Shown: positions 1-8,537 of the stretch, one piece after another
Layout: every line of letters starts with the position of its first letter
Numbering within the stretch: the stretch's first letter is position 1
Assembly (NCBI GenBank): GCA_020634335.1
Contig: JACKBY010000013.1
Span: forward strand, 1 to 64,000
Direction: 5' to 3'
DNA length: 64,000 bases
From: Promineifilum sp.
Lineage (GTDB): Bacteria > Chloroflexota > Anaerolineae > Promineifilales > Promineifilaceae
Notes under the pieces: generated by a model
The model's database searches: none
The model's input: the letters and a program-made list of their open reading frames with translations, nothing else
What the model was told of the DNA's origin: nothing
Translations under genes and position numbers: made by a program

Positions 1-398
1 GGAACGTGGGTGACGTCGAAAAGATGGCTCTGCCGCCTTGCCACTGCCTTTTTCAGTTCTATGTGGCCGACGGCCGCCTCTCTTGCCAACTCTACCAGCG
101 CAGTGCCGACATCTTTCTGGGTGTTCCATTCAATATCGCCTCGTATGCCCTCTTGCTGCAAATGGTGGCCCAGGTGACGGATCTTGAGCCGGGAGAGTTC
201 GTCCATACCTTTGGCGATGCCCACCTTTATCTGAATCATCTGGGGCAAGCCAGGCTGCAACTGGAGCGTGATCCATACCCCCTGCCGACCATGAGGCTGT
301 CCCCCACCGTGGATACGATTTTCGGATTCCGATACGAGGATTTTGAGTTGCTTGATTACCAATCCCACCCGCGCATTACCGCCCCTATCGCGGTCTAG
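1..398 (+). CDS. thyA: Thymidylate synthase, C-terminal part (5' end outside window)
   Basis: Methylates dUMP to dTMP with 5,10-methylene-tetrahydrofolate as donor, releasing dihydrofolate. The reading frame is open at the left edge, so only about the last 132 residues are present. The first residues carry the family motif KMALPPCHCLFQFYV, whose Cys is the nucleophile that attacks C6 of dUMP. It is followed by SCQLYQRSADIFLGVPFNIASY (in two parts: the phosphate-binding Arg region and the conserved Asn segment) and by the HTFGDAHLYLNH motif typical of the C-terminal half. Only 8 nt separate it from folA, which recycles the dihydrofolate it makes, so the two form a classic thyA-folA operon. Identity is secure; the start lies upstream. 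Confidence 0.96.
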   Translation, partial: NVGDVEKMALPPCHCLFQFYVADGRLSCQLYQRSADIFLGVPFNIASYALLLQMVAQVTDLEPGEFVHTFGDAHLYLNHLGQARLQLERDPYPLPTMRLSPTVDTIFGFRYEDFELLDYQSHPRITAPIAV

Positions 399-406
399 GT
401 TCCCTG

Positions 407-940
407 ATGACCAGCACACCCCGCGTTGCCTACGTCGTGGCGATGGATGACAATCGGCTCATCGGCCGTGATAACGATTTGCCGTGGCGCTTGCCCGACG
501 ATATGGCCTGGTTTCGCCGGCAGACGATGGGCAAGCCCTGTATCATGGGCCGCAAGACGTATGATTCATTGCCGCCGCGATTTCGGCCGCTGCCGGGGCG
601 GCTCAACATCGTCGTCACCCGCAACGTTGATTACAAGGCACCGGGGGCAATCGTCGCCCATTCGGTGGAAGAGGCTCTGAGTGCCGCCGGAGAAGTTGAG
701 GAGATCGTGATTGTGGGCGGGGCCGATCTGTTTCGTCGTTTGATGCCCGTTGTCAATCGTCTTTACCTGACCCAGATCCATGGCACGGCCGAGGGGGACG
801 TATTCTTTCCTGAGTATGACCACGTCCGGTGGCGCGAAGTCTATCGCCAGGAACACTCGACTGATGAGCGCCACCCTTATGCGTTCACCTGGTTAATTCT
901 CGACCGCATCGAAAAATCGACCGACCGGCTCGTTGATTAA
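407..940 (+). CDS. folA: Dihydrofolate reductase
   Basis: Reduces dihydrofolate to tetrahydrofolate with NADPH in the cytoplasm. The 177-residue protein has the family length. It shows the N-terminal strand with the active-site acid region (AMDDNRLIGRDNDLPWRLP, where the Asp in LPDDM serves as substrate-binding acid), the NADPH-binding MGRKTYDSLP segment and the later IVIVGGADLF glycine pair. It directly follows thyA with an 8-nt gap, so translation is probably coupled; no good Shine-Dalgarno site is visible before the ATG. Trimethoprim-type inhibitors target this family, but nothing in this copy suggests a resistant variant. Confidence 0.96.
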   Translation: MTSTPRVAYVVAMDDNRLIGRDNDLPWRLPDDMAWFRRQTMGKPCIMGRKTYDSLPPRFRPLPGRLNIVVTRNVDYKAPGAIVAHSVEEALSAAGEVEEIVIVGGADLFRRLMPVVNRLYLTQIHGTAEGDVFFPEYDHVRWREVYRQEHSTDERHPYAFTWLILDRIEKSTDRLVD

Positions 941-1037
941 CGGTTATACCAGAGGCGGAGCACATACTTGCATGAGCTTGCTTTACTCAGTAGACTTATC
1001 CGAAGCTTGCGAAAAACCACAACAGGTCTGACTCTCC

Positions 1038-1406
1038 ATGGAACCCGAACTCATCACGATCATCGAAGGCCCCACGCCCGAGTTCATGCCCAACCCTCAA
1101 GGTTGGATGCAATCGGTGTATGAAGGCCCACAAGAGATAGACGTTGCCCTGTGCCAATTGCGTACCGGCAACGGCGAAGACATTGTGGAACGTTGCCTGC
1201 ACGCCTGGGATGAGGGTCGCCCGGTGCGTCTCGATTACCCGGATGATTTGCGACTGCGCCGACAGGTAGATGTCGTTGCCCTGCGCCTGACCCAAATCGA
1301 CGAGGGCGAGCTGCTGCTGCTGTGGGTCACACTGCCCTGGGAGATGGAAGACATCGAGGAAGAAGACGAGGCCGGCGACGACTTCGATCCTGACATTCCG
1401 TTCTAG
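1038..1406 (+). CDS. Acidic hypothetical protein, 122 aa
   Basis: Not recognised as any named family. The protein is soluble-looking and acidic, ending in a tail dominated by Glu and Asp (MEDIEEEDEAGDDFDPDIPF). It contains an EIDVALCQLRTGNGEDIV stretch and an RLDYPDDLRLRRQVDVVALR strand that look like an alpha/beta or beta-rich fold. The gene stands alone between folA and an enoyl-CoA hydratase, with about 100 nt upstream and no clear Shine-Dalgarno site before its ATG. Codon use and GC match the neighbours, and no longer ORF competes with it on either strand. I treat it as a real lineage-restricted gene of unknown role. Confidence 0.7.
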   Translation: MEPELITIIEGPTPEFMPNPQGWMQSVYEGPQEIDVALCQLRTGNGEDIVERCLHAWDEGRPVRLDYPDDLRLRRQVDVVALRLTQIDEGELLLLWVTLPWEMEDIEEEDEAGDDFDPDIPF

Positions 1407-1509
1407 GGAGAGGAAGCATCCACAGAGGATACAGGTTTTTCAGAGGGACGCGGGAAAGTTTGTGCCATTTCCCAGTATTTCATCCTAGCGATCCTCAGTG
1501 AGACGGCCC

Positions 1510-2295
1510 ATGACGTATGAGACCATTCTTTATGATGTGAGCGACGGCGTGGGGCGTATCACGCTCAATCGCCCCGCCAAGCTCAACGCCTTTAACGATC
1601 GGATGATCGCCGAAACGACCGACGCCTTCAGGAGCGCCGGACGGGAGACGGCCGTTCGCTGCGTGGTCATCACCGGCATGGGGCGAGGGTTTTCGTCCGG
1701 CCAGGATTTGGCCGACTTTCGGGAGCGGGGCGAAAACGTTTCCATTGGTGAGCACCTGCGTCATGGGTATCATCGTCTCATCCGTCAAATGCTCGCTCTG
1801 GAAAAACCGATCATTGGGTCGATCAACGGCATAGCCGCCGGCGCGGGGTGTGGCGTCGCCCTGGCCGCGGATATTCGCATTGCCGCCGACACGGCCTCCT
1901 TCATGCTCGCCTTTAGTCGCCTGGGTCTCATTCCCGATAGCGGTCTGAACTGGCTGCTGCCCCGCCTAATCGGTTATGCGCGCGCCTATGAGATGGCTAT
2001 CACCGCCGACCGCGTGCCCGCGCGCCAGGCCCAGGAATGGGGCATGGTCAATCGCGTCGTGCCCGCCGATCAGTTGTTCGAAATCACGGCTGCCTGGGCG
2101 CGTCGTCTGGCCGATGGCCCCACGCTGGCCTATGGTCTGACCAAACGGGCGATGATTCGTAGCTGGGAGATGACGCCGGGTGAGGCGCTGGGGTATGAAG
2201 CGCACCTTCAGGAGGTAGCCGGCCGGAGCGAGGACAATCGCGAGGGAATCATCGCCTTTTTGGAGAAACGCGAGGCGCGTTTTAGCGGCCGGTAA
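1510..2295 (+). CDS. Enoyl-CoA hydratase/isomerase family protein, PaaG-like
   Basis: Crotonase-fold enzyme acting on acyl-CoA thioesters. The start is taken at the ATG giving MTYETILYDVSDGVGRITLN; a GTG four codons upstream (1498) is less likely. Oxyanion-hole strands are visible as GRGFSSGQDLADF and NGIAAGAGCGVALAADIRIA. The segment AFSRLGLIPDSGLNWLLPR closely resembles PaaG (ring-opening 1,2-epoxyphenylacetyl-CoA isomerase), where the Asp of IPD.G is catalytic; ordinary hydratases carry Glu in this region. Length (261 aa) is normal for the family. No phenylacetate genes are nearby, so the physiological substrate is unknown. It converges on the minus-strand propeller gene with only 8 nt between. 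Confidence 0.88.
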   Translation: MTYETILYDVSDGVGRITLNRPAKLNAFNDRMIAETTDAFRSAGRETAVRCVVITGMGRGFSSGQDLADFRERGENVSIGEHLRHGYHRLIRQMLALEKPIIGSINGIAAGAGCGVALAADIRIAADTASFMLAFSRLGLIPDSGLNWLLPRLIGYARAYEMAITADRVPARQAQEWGMVNRVVPADQLFEITAAWARRLADGPTLAYGLTKRAMIRSWEMTPGEALGYEAHLQEVAGRSEDNREGIIAFLEKREARFSGR

Positions 2296-2303
2296 GTGGC
2301 CGG

Positions 2304-4484
2304 CTAATTGCGAGCGGCCACGAAAAGCTGTTCGCCCGCCACAACGAATATTCGCGACGGCGAATCCGTCACTGCAAAGTCCGCGGCTTGCGTTAGAACC
2401 TCGCGCCCCGTCTCGTCGAAGATACGATATTGAGTCAATACCGTCCCCCCGCGGCTCAATTGCAACAGCCGGCCGCTGCCGGGATCGAGGACGAAGATCG
2501 AGGCATTTAGCCCACTGCCCACTATTTTAACGGCCGCGGGGGCAATGAGCGGCGTCACCATGCCGTTTTGGGCCAGGGTCGTTTCGTCCCACTGGATTCG
2601 CCCAGAGCGCGTATCGTAATATCGAATTCGGCCGTCCTTGTACAAGATGACCAGGCTCCCATCCTCGGAATAGAGATCGAAATCGACGGCTTGTTCGAGT
2701 TCCGCTTCACCGCTGAAGAAGATGGCCTCGTCGCCTTCCAGCTGAGTATAGTTGGTGGAGGCATAATACTTCCAGATTTGACGCGCTTCCGTGTCGAGGA
2801 CGTAGAGCCGGTCCAGATAGGAGGCCATCGCGGTCGGCTTGATCCATGCACTGCTATTGCCCAGGGTCACGCCACTGATGTCGCCCAGGTTAGGATAGTA
2901 GCTGAAGAAGCCGCCGGTGGTGTCAACCATGCTGATGCTGTCGCGAGTGGCTGAGGCGCTGCCCGGCAACCCGAGGATATCGAAGATTGTTCGTATCGTA
3001 TCGGCTCCAACCGCTTGACCGCCGAAACCGATGGTCGATGGTTCCTCGCTCGTCGGGTTCTGGAAACTGTCGTCCGTGGGGTGCAACATGACTCGATTGG
3101 ATGTCTGATCGAGAACAGCGATGCCGCCGCCCTCCCGCCGCGGGGCGATATGGGTCAGGCTCGTCCCGGCGGCATAGTGATAGAACGTCTCGGCCGTCAG
3201 GCGGCTCACGCCGTCGATCCGATCCAGAGCCGCCAAGGCATCGGCGCGTAAGGTGGCAACCTCCAGATCGCCCGGCCGCAAGGCTTCTGCATCTCCCGCC
3301 AGCGACAGGAGACGCAAATAATGGGTCTGGCCCTCAGATGAATCGCCGCCGGCGCTTTCCGCGGCTGTCATCTCATCCAACATTTGTTGTTTGATTTGGG
3401 ATAGTTGGTTGACCGTGTCGCGCTGGATATAGACGCTGGTAGCCACAGCGCCGATAATGAGCGGGACGAGCAAGGCCACGGTTGTTGGAACGGCCCAATG
3501 TACGGCCGGCTCATTGCTCTTGTGACTCAGTAAATGCCCCAGCACCTCGGCCAGCCAGGCTGTGAAACGCGATAGCCCGCGCGCTGAGCCGGATGCCACG
3601 CGCCGGGCGCCGGTCTCGACGGTGAACGTGGCGTCAGAGAGTGGGGGGGGGCGGCTATCGGCGGGTGGATGACTCCCGACCGGGACACCAAGCGGATGGG
3701 TCATGGCCTGGGACGCGAGTTGTGGCGTCAATTGGGGGGCCGGTTGGGTCGGCCTGGCGGGTGGGCGCGCGGCGGGTTGCCGGCTGTTCTGAAAGGTCAG
3801 CGGCAGTGTTGACGGCAATTCATCGGCGAATTCGATCAGCAGTAGCCGGGCGCTATCGCGAGCCATTACTTCCAGCAACGCATCCAGGCCGCTCTCGATT
3901 TCCGTATTGACCAAAACCGGGGCCAGCGTCTCGCCGGTCAGGTATGACATGCGCGGATCACTGAGGAGCATCATGTCGCCGGGTTGTAGCTGGTGGAAAG
4001 CGAAGCGGATATCGATGCCCGCGCTGCGGCCGAGGGGGGTTATATGTTGAGGGGGCCGCGCCGGCAGCCGTTCGATGCCGAAATTGTGGCCCAGAAAAGC
4101 CAGCCCCTCGCCGACCTGCAAGGAATATAACTCGCCGTTGTGCAAGACGGCACAACTCAGCCCCCCCTCGAGATTAGAACGGGTCGTCACATTATGGCGC
4201 AGCAGAGCTTCATTCGTTTCGATGACCGCTCGGCGCAAGGCTGATGTAACGCTGCCCGCGGCCGCAAAATAGCGCTTGCCCAACTCGTCGACCAATTCGC
4301 GCGCCAAGTCGTCTGTCTCGTCGTGGGGGCCGGAGAGTGTGAGATGGACGAACAGGAAGTCGTGCTCTCGCCCGCGCCCCGGCTTCGGTGGGGCGGGTCG
4401 AGCCAGAATTCCCGCGACAGTTCCTTCGTCCCCGACGACGCCGTTGATGATGATGAGCTGGGCCGTGATGGCAAGTAAGTCCAC
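2304..4484 (-). CDS. Membrane-anchored protein: PP2C-like N-terminal domain plus beta-propeller-like C-terminus
   Basis: A 726-residue protein read from a GTG start. Residues 1-225 resemble a PPM/PP2C phosphatase fold (NLEGGLSCAVLHNGELYSL, then VGEGLAFLG where active enzymes have VGDSRAY, later MMLLSDPRMSYL). The metal-binding Asp residues are not convincing, so this half may be a pseudo-enzyme. Residues 230-290 are Pro/Gln-rich linker, 331-353 form one transmembrane helix (AVPTTVALLVPLIIGAVATS), and the remaining 370 residues contain recurring beta-strand blocks of propeller type (SLVILYKDGRIRYYDTRSGR, RLYVLDTEARQIWKYY). The likely topology puts the phosphatase-like part inside and the propeller outside, suggesting signalling across the membrane. 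The exact function is not known. Confidence 0.72.
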   Translation of the reverse strand: MDLLAITAQLIIINGVVGDEGTVAGILARPAPPKPGRGREHDFLFVHLTLSGPHDETDDLARELVDELGKRYFAAAGSVTSALRRAVIETNEALLRHNVTTRSNLEGGLSCAVLHNGELYSLQVGEGLAFLGHNFGIERLPARPPQHITPLGRSAGIDIRFAFHQLQPGDMMLLSDPRMSYLTGETLAPVLVNTEIESGLDALLEVMARDSARLLLIEFADELPSTLPLTFQNSRQPAARPPARPTQPAPQLTPQLASQAMTHPLGVPVGSHPPADSRPPPLSDATFTVETGARRVASGSARGLSRFTAWLAEVLGHLLSHKSNEPAVHWAVPTTVALLVPLIIGAVATSVYIQRDTVNQLSQIKQQMLDEMTAAESAGGDSSEGQTHYLRLLSLAGDAEALRPGDLEVATLRADALAALDRIDGVSRLTAETFYHYAAGTSLTHIAPRREGGGIAVLDQTSNRVMLHPTDDSFQNPTSEEPSTIGFGGQAVGADTIRTIFDILGLPGSASATRDSISMVDTTGGFFSYYPNLGDISGVTLGNSSAWIKPTAMASYLDRLYVLDTEARQIWKYYASTNYTQLEGDEAIFFSGEAELEQAVDFDLYSEDGSLVILYKDGRIRYYDTRSGRIQWDETTLAQNGMVTPLIAPAAVKIVGSGLNASIFVLDPGSGRLLQLSRGGTVLTQYRIFDETGREVLTQAADFAVTDSPSRIFVVAGEQLFVAARN

Positions 4485-4510
4485 AGTGTTTTAGGCGTTT
4501 ACTGGTCGGT

Positions 4511-4551
4511 CGGCCGCATCGGGACGATCTACGGCCTTCCCGATGCGGCCG
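4511..4551. terminator. 14-bp perfect hairpin between ald and the propeller gene
   Basis: Arms at 4511-4524 and 4538-4551 (CGGCCGCATCGGGA and its reverse complement) enclose a 13-nt loop. The hairpin lies in the 81-nt gap after the ald stop codon and before the next minus-strand gene. No T-run follows on either strand, so it may be an mRNA-stabilising or Rho-assisted end rather than a classical intrinsic terminator. Confidence 0.5.
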
Positions 4552-4565
4552 GATGATGTCGTCGC

Positions 4566-5669
4566 TTACGCTTCGTAGGCAGAATAATCAAGGTCGAAAG
4601 CCTCAGCCACGGCCTCGTAGGTGCATTGGCCCTCGTAGGTATTCAGCCCCTTCTGGAGGCCTGGGTCCTGGGCCATGGCCGCCTCCGCGCCCAGCCGAGC
4701 CAGACGGAGGACGTAGGGCAAAGTGGCGTTGCTGAGGGCCAGCGTGCTGGTCCGTGGCACGGCGCCCGGCATGTTCGCGACGCCGTAGTGCACCACGCCG
4801 TCTACAATATAGACCGGATCGGAATGAGTGGTGACGTGGATGGTCTCTACGCATCCGCCCTGATCGACGGCAACATCGACGACGACGCTGCCCAGGTTCA
4901 TGGTCGCGATCATCTCGCGCGTGACCAGGCGCGGCGCGCGCGCGCCCTTGATCAGCACGCCGCCGACGACGAGATCGGCACTGTGGACGGCCTCGGCGAT
5001 ATTATAGGAGTTAGAGGCCACGGTTGTTAGACGGCCGTGCAGTACGTGCTCCAGGAAGCGCAGCCGATCCAGATTCGTGTCGAGGATGGTGACATTGGCG
5101 TCCATGCCCAGGGCAATGTGGGCCGCGTTGGTGCCGACGACTCCGCCACCGATGATCACCACATTCGCGCCGGGCACGCCGGCGACGCCGCCCAGCAACA
5201 TGCCGCGACCCAGGTGCGGCCGCTCTAGAAAGTGCGCGCCAACCTGGATAGCCATGCGTCCCGCCACCTCGCTCATGGGCGTCAGGAGCGGCAGGCTGCC
5301 GTCGGGCGCTTCCACCGTCTCGTAGGCGATACCGGTCACGCCGGAATCGATCATCGCCCGGGTCAGGCTTTCCTCGGCTGCCAGATGCAGGTAGGTGAAC
5401 AAGACGAGATCGGAGCGTAGATAGGGATACTCGACGGGTATCGGCTCTTTAACCTTGATGACCATTTCCGCGCCCCAGGCGTCGGCCGCGGTGGGCACGA
5501 TCGTCCCGCCGATACGCTCGTAGTTCTCGTCGAGGAAGCGGCTGCCGTCCCCCGCTGACGTCTCGATAAGCACCTTGTGGCCTTGCTCAACGAGTTGCCG
5601 CACGCCGGCAGGCGTCACGGCCACGCGATATTCGTTATTCTTAATCTCTTTGGGAACACCGACAATCAT
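4566..5669 (-). CDS. ald: Alanine dehydrogenase
   Basis: Catalyses the reversible NAD-dependent deamination of L-alanine to pyruvate and ammonia. The protein of 367 residues begins MIVGVPKEIKNNEYRVAVTP, the standard N-terminus with substrate-binding Arg and the conserved Lys in KVKEP. It has the TYLHLAAEESLT segment with the catalytic His and a Rossmann fold VVIIGGGVVGTNAAHIALGM ending in the ILDTN acid that selects NAD. The C-terminal MPGAVPRTSTLALSNAT motif is also present. A good ribosome site (AAGGAG) precedes the ATG by 6 nt, and a TACAAT -10 box lies near 5704. It is transcribed alone, ending in the hairpin at 4511-4551. Confidence 0.96.
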   Translation of the reverse strand: MIVGVPKEIKNNEYRVAVTPAGVRQLVEQGHKVLIETSAGDGSRFLDENYERIGGTIVPTAADAWGAEMVIKVKEPIPVEYPYLRSDLVLFTYLHLAAEESLTRAMIDSGVTGIAYETVEAPDGSLPLLTPMSEVAGRMAIQVGAHFLERPHLGRGMLLGGVAGVPGANVVIIGGGVVGTNAAHIALGMDANVTILDTNLDRLRFLEHVLHGRLTTVASNSYNIAEAVHSADLVVGGVLIKGARAPRLVTREMIATMNLGSVVVDVAVDQGGCVETIHVTTHSDPVYIVDGVVHYGVANMPGAVPRTSTLALSNATLPYVLRLARLGAEAAMAQDPGLQKGLNTYEGQCTYEAVAEAFDLDYSAYEA

Positions 5670-5756
5670 GGGACACTCCTTTATGGATTCTGTGGGAGTT
5701 TGTATTGTACCCGAATCTCATGATCAACCTAAATGGTCAAGCGTATGATGGCGGGC

Positions 5757-6749
5757 TCAGGGACGCGTCCGATGCCACTCTGCCAACAGGTTTGCTTCCC
5801 GCTCGGCCGACAAACCATTGCGCCAGACGTAGGCGGCCGGACGCCACTGCGCCCACTCCAGTGTATCGCGCACCGTCTCCGCGAACGGTCGAAATATCAG
5901 ACCGGCCGCCAGGGCCTTTTCGATATTGAACGAATTAAACGCGCCCAATTCAGCCGGCACCCAAAGCGGCAATTCCGTATAGGGTTCTACTCCCTGCTCG
6001 ACCAGGAACGAGTCATCAACCCACGTGAAGCGCGCATCACTGCCGGCCACCACGCGGCATGTATCCAGTAATAAACCCATGGGCAATGGCCGCCCCGGCC
6101 CGGTGACGTTGTAGGGGCCGGTGAGCCGCGCGGCGGTCGCCGTGATGATCCAGTGGGCCAGATCGCGTACATCGATGAACTGTACGCCGTAATCGGGCGA
6201 ACTCGGCGCGAGCACTTCGCCGCCGCGAGCGACGCGCACCGGCCAATAGGTGAAGCGGTCGCTCAGATCGTGGGGGCCGACGATTAGGCCGGCGCGCACG
6301 TGGAGCGCCCGGCCGCCCATTGCCTTGGTCGCCGCTTGCTCGCATAGGGCTTTCAACGGCCCATAGGTCTCGCCGGTTATCTCCTCGGTCGTCTCATCCA
6401 TGATGGTTCCCACCGGCGCGTTCTCGTCGATTCCACTTGACAGCGGTTCGGCATAGACCGACATGGTAGAGATGAAGGTGTACTGCTCGACCGTATCGGC
6501 CAGATATTCGGCCGATTGGCGGACGATGCGAGGCACGTATCCACAGGTATCAATGACCGCCTCCCACCGCCGGCGGCCGAGGGCAGCCAGATCGCTATTG
6601 CGGTCGCCACGAATTTGCTCGATATGCGGATAGAGATCGGGATTGGATTGCCCTCTGTTAAAAAGGGTGATTTCATGACCCTCCAGCAGGGCCTCATCTA
6701 CCAAGGCCCGGCCTAAAAAGCGGGTGCCACCCAGAATGAGTAGTTTCAT
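5757..6749 (-). CDS. NAD(P)-dependent epimerase/dehydratase-like SDR (atypical, CSP41-like)
   Basis: Extended short-chain dehydrogenase fold of about 330 residues. The N-terminus MKLLILGGTRFLGRALVDEA gives the GxxxFxG nucleotide-binding turn (TRFLG), and FNRGQSNPDL is the second-strand segment seen in the atypical SDR group that includes the chloroplast RNA-binding protein CSP41. The usual YxxxK catalytic pair is not obvious: the corresponding region reads ETYGPLKALCE, giving Tyr and Lys with the right spacing. The ATG at 6749 is chosen because AAGGAG lies 10 nt upstream; a start 20 codons earlier at 6809 has no ribosome site. Substrate unknown. It is divergent from pepA. Confidence 0.8.
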   Translation of the reverse strand: MKLLILGGTRFLGRALVDEALLEGHEITLFNRGQSNPDLYPHIEQIRGDRNSDLAALGRRRWEAVIDTCGYVPRIVRQSAEYLADTVEQYTFISTMSVYAEPLSSGIDENAPVGTIMDETTEEITGETYGPLKALCEQAATKAMGGRALHVRAGLIVGPHDLSDRFTYWPVRVARGGEVLAPSSPDYGVQFIDVRDLAHWIITATAARLTGPYNVTGPGRPLPMGLLLDTCRVVAGSDARFTWVDDSFLVEQGVEPYTELPLWVPAELGAFNSFNIEKALAAGLIFRPFAETVRDTLEWAQWRPAAYVWRNGLSAEREANLLAEWHRTRP

Positions 6750-6906
6750 GTGCTTGCGTCTCCTTAGAATGGGGGTGACGACGTCGAACCCTGCGCCAAG
6801 GATAACCAACGCTGCACTCGTTGTCTAGCTTGTGATGTAATGAGAGAATCATGGTCAATACTCAGTCCTATCGACAACGGCATAGGCCATTTTACAAGGA
6901 GATAAC

Positions 6907-8409
6907 ATGCAAATAGTAGTCAAGCAGGGTGACATCGTGGCGGCCGAGGCGGATACGGTGATCGTTAATTTATTCGAAGGCGTTGGCGTTCCCGGCGGGG
7001 CGACCGGTGCGGTCGACCGCGCCCTGGATGGCGCAATCGCCGACCTGATCGCCGGGGGCGACTTGAAAGGCAAGGCGGGCGAAGTAGCCGTGATCTATCC
7101 TCGCGGCGCGATTGGGGCGCGGCGGGTTCTCGTCGTTGGTCTGGGTCAGGCCGACAAATTCGATCTGGACGGCGTTCGCCAGGCCGCGGCTGCCGGCATC
7201 AAACGTGCGCGGGACCTGGGCGCTCGACGGGTGGCTTCAATCGTCCATGGGGCGGGCATCGGCGGGCTGGATGTGGCCGCCGCCGCGCAGGCCACGGTCG
7301 AAGGCTCGCTGTTGGCCGTCTATCGCTTCGACGCCCAGAAGAAGAAAGAGCCGGCTCACGATATCGACTCGCTGGTGCTGGTCGAGAACGATGGCGCGCG
7401 CATCGAGGCCGTGACCGCGGGCGTCGCAACGGCCGAGGCCGTCGTCGCCGGCGTGCGGCTGGCTCGCGATCTGGTCAATATGCCGCCCAACGTGGCAACC
7501 CCGACGCGCATGGCCGCCGCGGCGCAGGACATCGCCGACGCTCATGGGTTGGCGCTCACTATCGGTGATCGAGAGTGGGCGGCCGAGCGCCACATGGGGG
7601 CCTATTTGGCCGTGGCCCAGGGCGCGGGCGAACCACCGAAGTTCATCGTGCTGGAGCACAACGGCGACCGCACGGATTTGCCGACCGTGGTACTGGTGGG
7701 CAAGGGCATCACCTTCGATACGGGCGGTATTTCGATCAAGCCGAGCGACCGCATGGGGGATATGAAATCCGACATGGGCGGCGCGGCGGCTGTGCTGGGA
7801 GCGATGGAGGCGGTCGGCCGGCTCGACATCCCACTGCGGGTCATCGGCATTACGCCGTGCACGGAGAATATGCCCGACGCCAATGCCTATCGCCCGGCCG
7901 ACGTCATTACGGCTTCCAACGGCAAGACGATTGAGATCATCAGCACCGATGCGGAAGGCCGCATGGTGCTGGCCGACGCCCTGGTGCTGGCGGAAACTTA
8001 CACGCCCCAGGCCGTGATCGACTTGGCGACGCTGACCGGGGCCTGCGTCATTGCCCTGGGAGCGGGGGTGTCGGCGGGCATCTTTTGCAATGACGAATCG
8101 CTGCGCGACCAATTGCTGGCGGCAGCCGATTCGACCCACGAGCGCCTGTGGCCGTTGCCGCTGTATGATGATTATCGGCGGATGATCAATTCCGAGGTGG
8201 CCGACATGAAGAACAGTGGTGGTCGATTTGGCGGCGTGGGCACGTCGGCCGTTTTTCTCCAGGAGTTCACTAACTATCCCTGGGCCCACATCGACATCGC
8301 CGGCATGGCCCTGGCCGAGAAGCCTGGCGAGTATTCGCCGGTGGGCGGAACGGGCTTTGGGGTACGCCTGCTGGTTGCTTACTTGCAACATCTGTCGGAT
8401 GCAAGCTAA
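6907..8409 (+). CDS. pepA: Leucyl aminopeptidase (M17 family)
   Basis: Cytosolic metallo-exopeptidase that removes N-terminal residues from peptides and normally works as a hexamer with two metal ions. The 500-residue length fits. Metal and catalytic residues are in place: GKGITFDTGGISIKP (Lys and Asp ligands, residues about 263-277), the MKSDMGGAAAVLG helix, and STDAEGRMVLADAL (about 344-357), with the bicarbonate-binding Arg in AEGR. The last part includes the canonical AHIDIAGMA and PVGGTGFGVRLL. A strong AAGGAG site precedes the ATG. The N-terminal domain of M17 enzymes is present and is more variable, as usual. In some bacteria PepA also binds DNA; nothing here tests that. Confidence 0.95.
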   Translation: MQIVVKQGDIVAAEADTVIVNLFEGVGVPGGATGAVDRALDGAIADLIAGGDLKGKAGEVAVIYPRGAIGARRVLVVGLGQADKFDLDGVRQAAAAGIKRARDLGARRVASIVHGAGIGGLDVAAAAQATVEGSLLAVYRFDAQKKKEPAHDIDSLVLVENDGARIEAVTAGVATAEAVVAGVRLARDLVNMPPNVATPTRMAAAAQDIADAHGLALTIGDREWAAERHMGAYLAVAQGAGEPPKFIVLEHNGDRTDLPTVVLVGKGITFDTGGISIKPSDRMGDMKSDMGGAAAVLGAMEAVGRLDIPLRVIGITPCTENMPDANAYRPADVITASNGKTIEIISTDAEGRMVLADALVLAETYTPQAVIDLATLTGACVIALGAGVSAGIFCNDESLRDQLLAAADSTHERLWPLPLYDDYRRMINSEVADMKNSGGRFGGVGTSAVFLQEFTNYPWAHIDIAGMALAEKPGEYSPVGGTGFGVRLLVAYLQHLSDAS

Positions 8410-8440
8410 ATGATCTGAGAGGCGGCGATTTTAGTGCGGA

Positions 8441-8461
8441 CGACATTCGTCGTGCTATAAT
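8441..8461 (+). promoter_or_regulatory. TATAAT -10 box with adjoining palindrome upstream of the carboxylate-amine ligase
   Basis: A perfect -10 hexamer TATAAT sits at 8456-8461, about 77 nt before the ATG at 8538. Immediately upstream is ACGACATTCGTCGT (8441-8454), a perfect 5-bp inverted repeat with a 4-nt spacer that would occupy the -35/-10 spacer. No good -35 hexamer is visible, which fits an activator- or repressor-controlled promoter. The factor is unknown. Confidence 0.45.
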
Positions 8462-8537
8462 TTCCGCCCATCAGGTCAATTGACGCAGATACGAACCGGA
8501 ACCCGATTGGCCCGCCGCAGTCTGGAGAGGAAGAATC

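Noticed and set aside
6750..6809. 20-residue N-terminal extension of the SDR at 5757-6749
   Set aside because: The internal ATG has AAGGAG at the right distance and the Rossmann fold starts directly there.
7237..8391. 384-residue ORF antisense to pepA
   Set aside because: It is a shadow of the high-GC pepA frame: rich in His, Arg and Gly, with no motif, and the plus-strand gene is certain.
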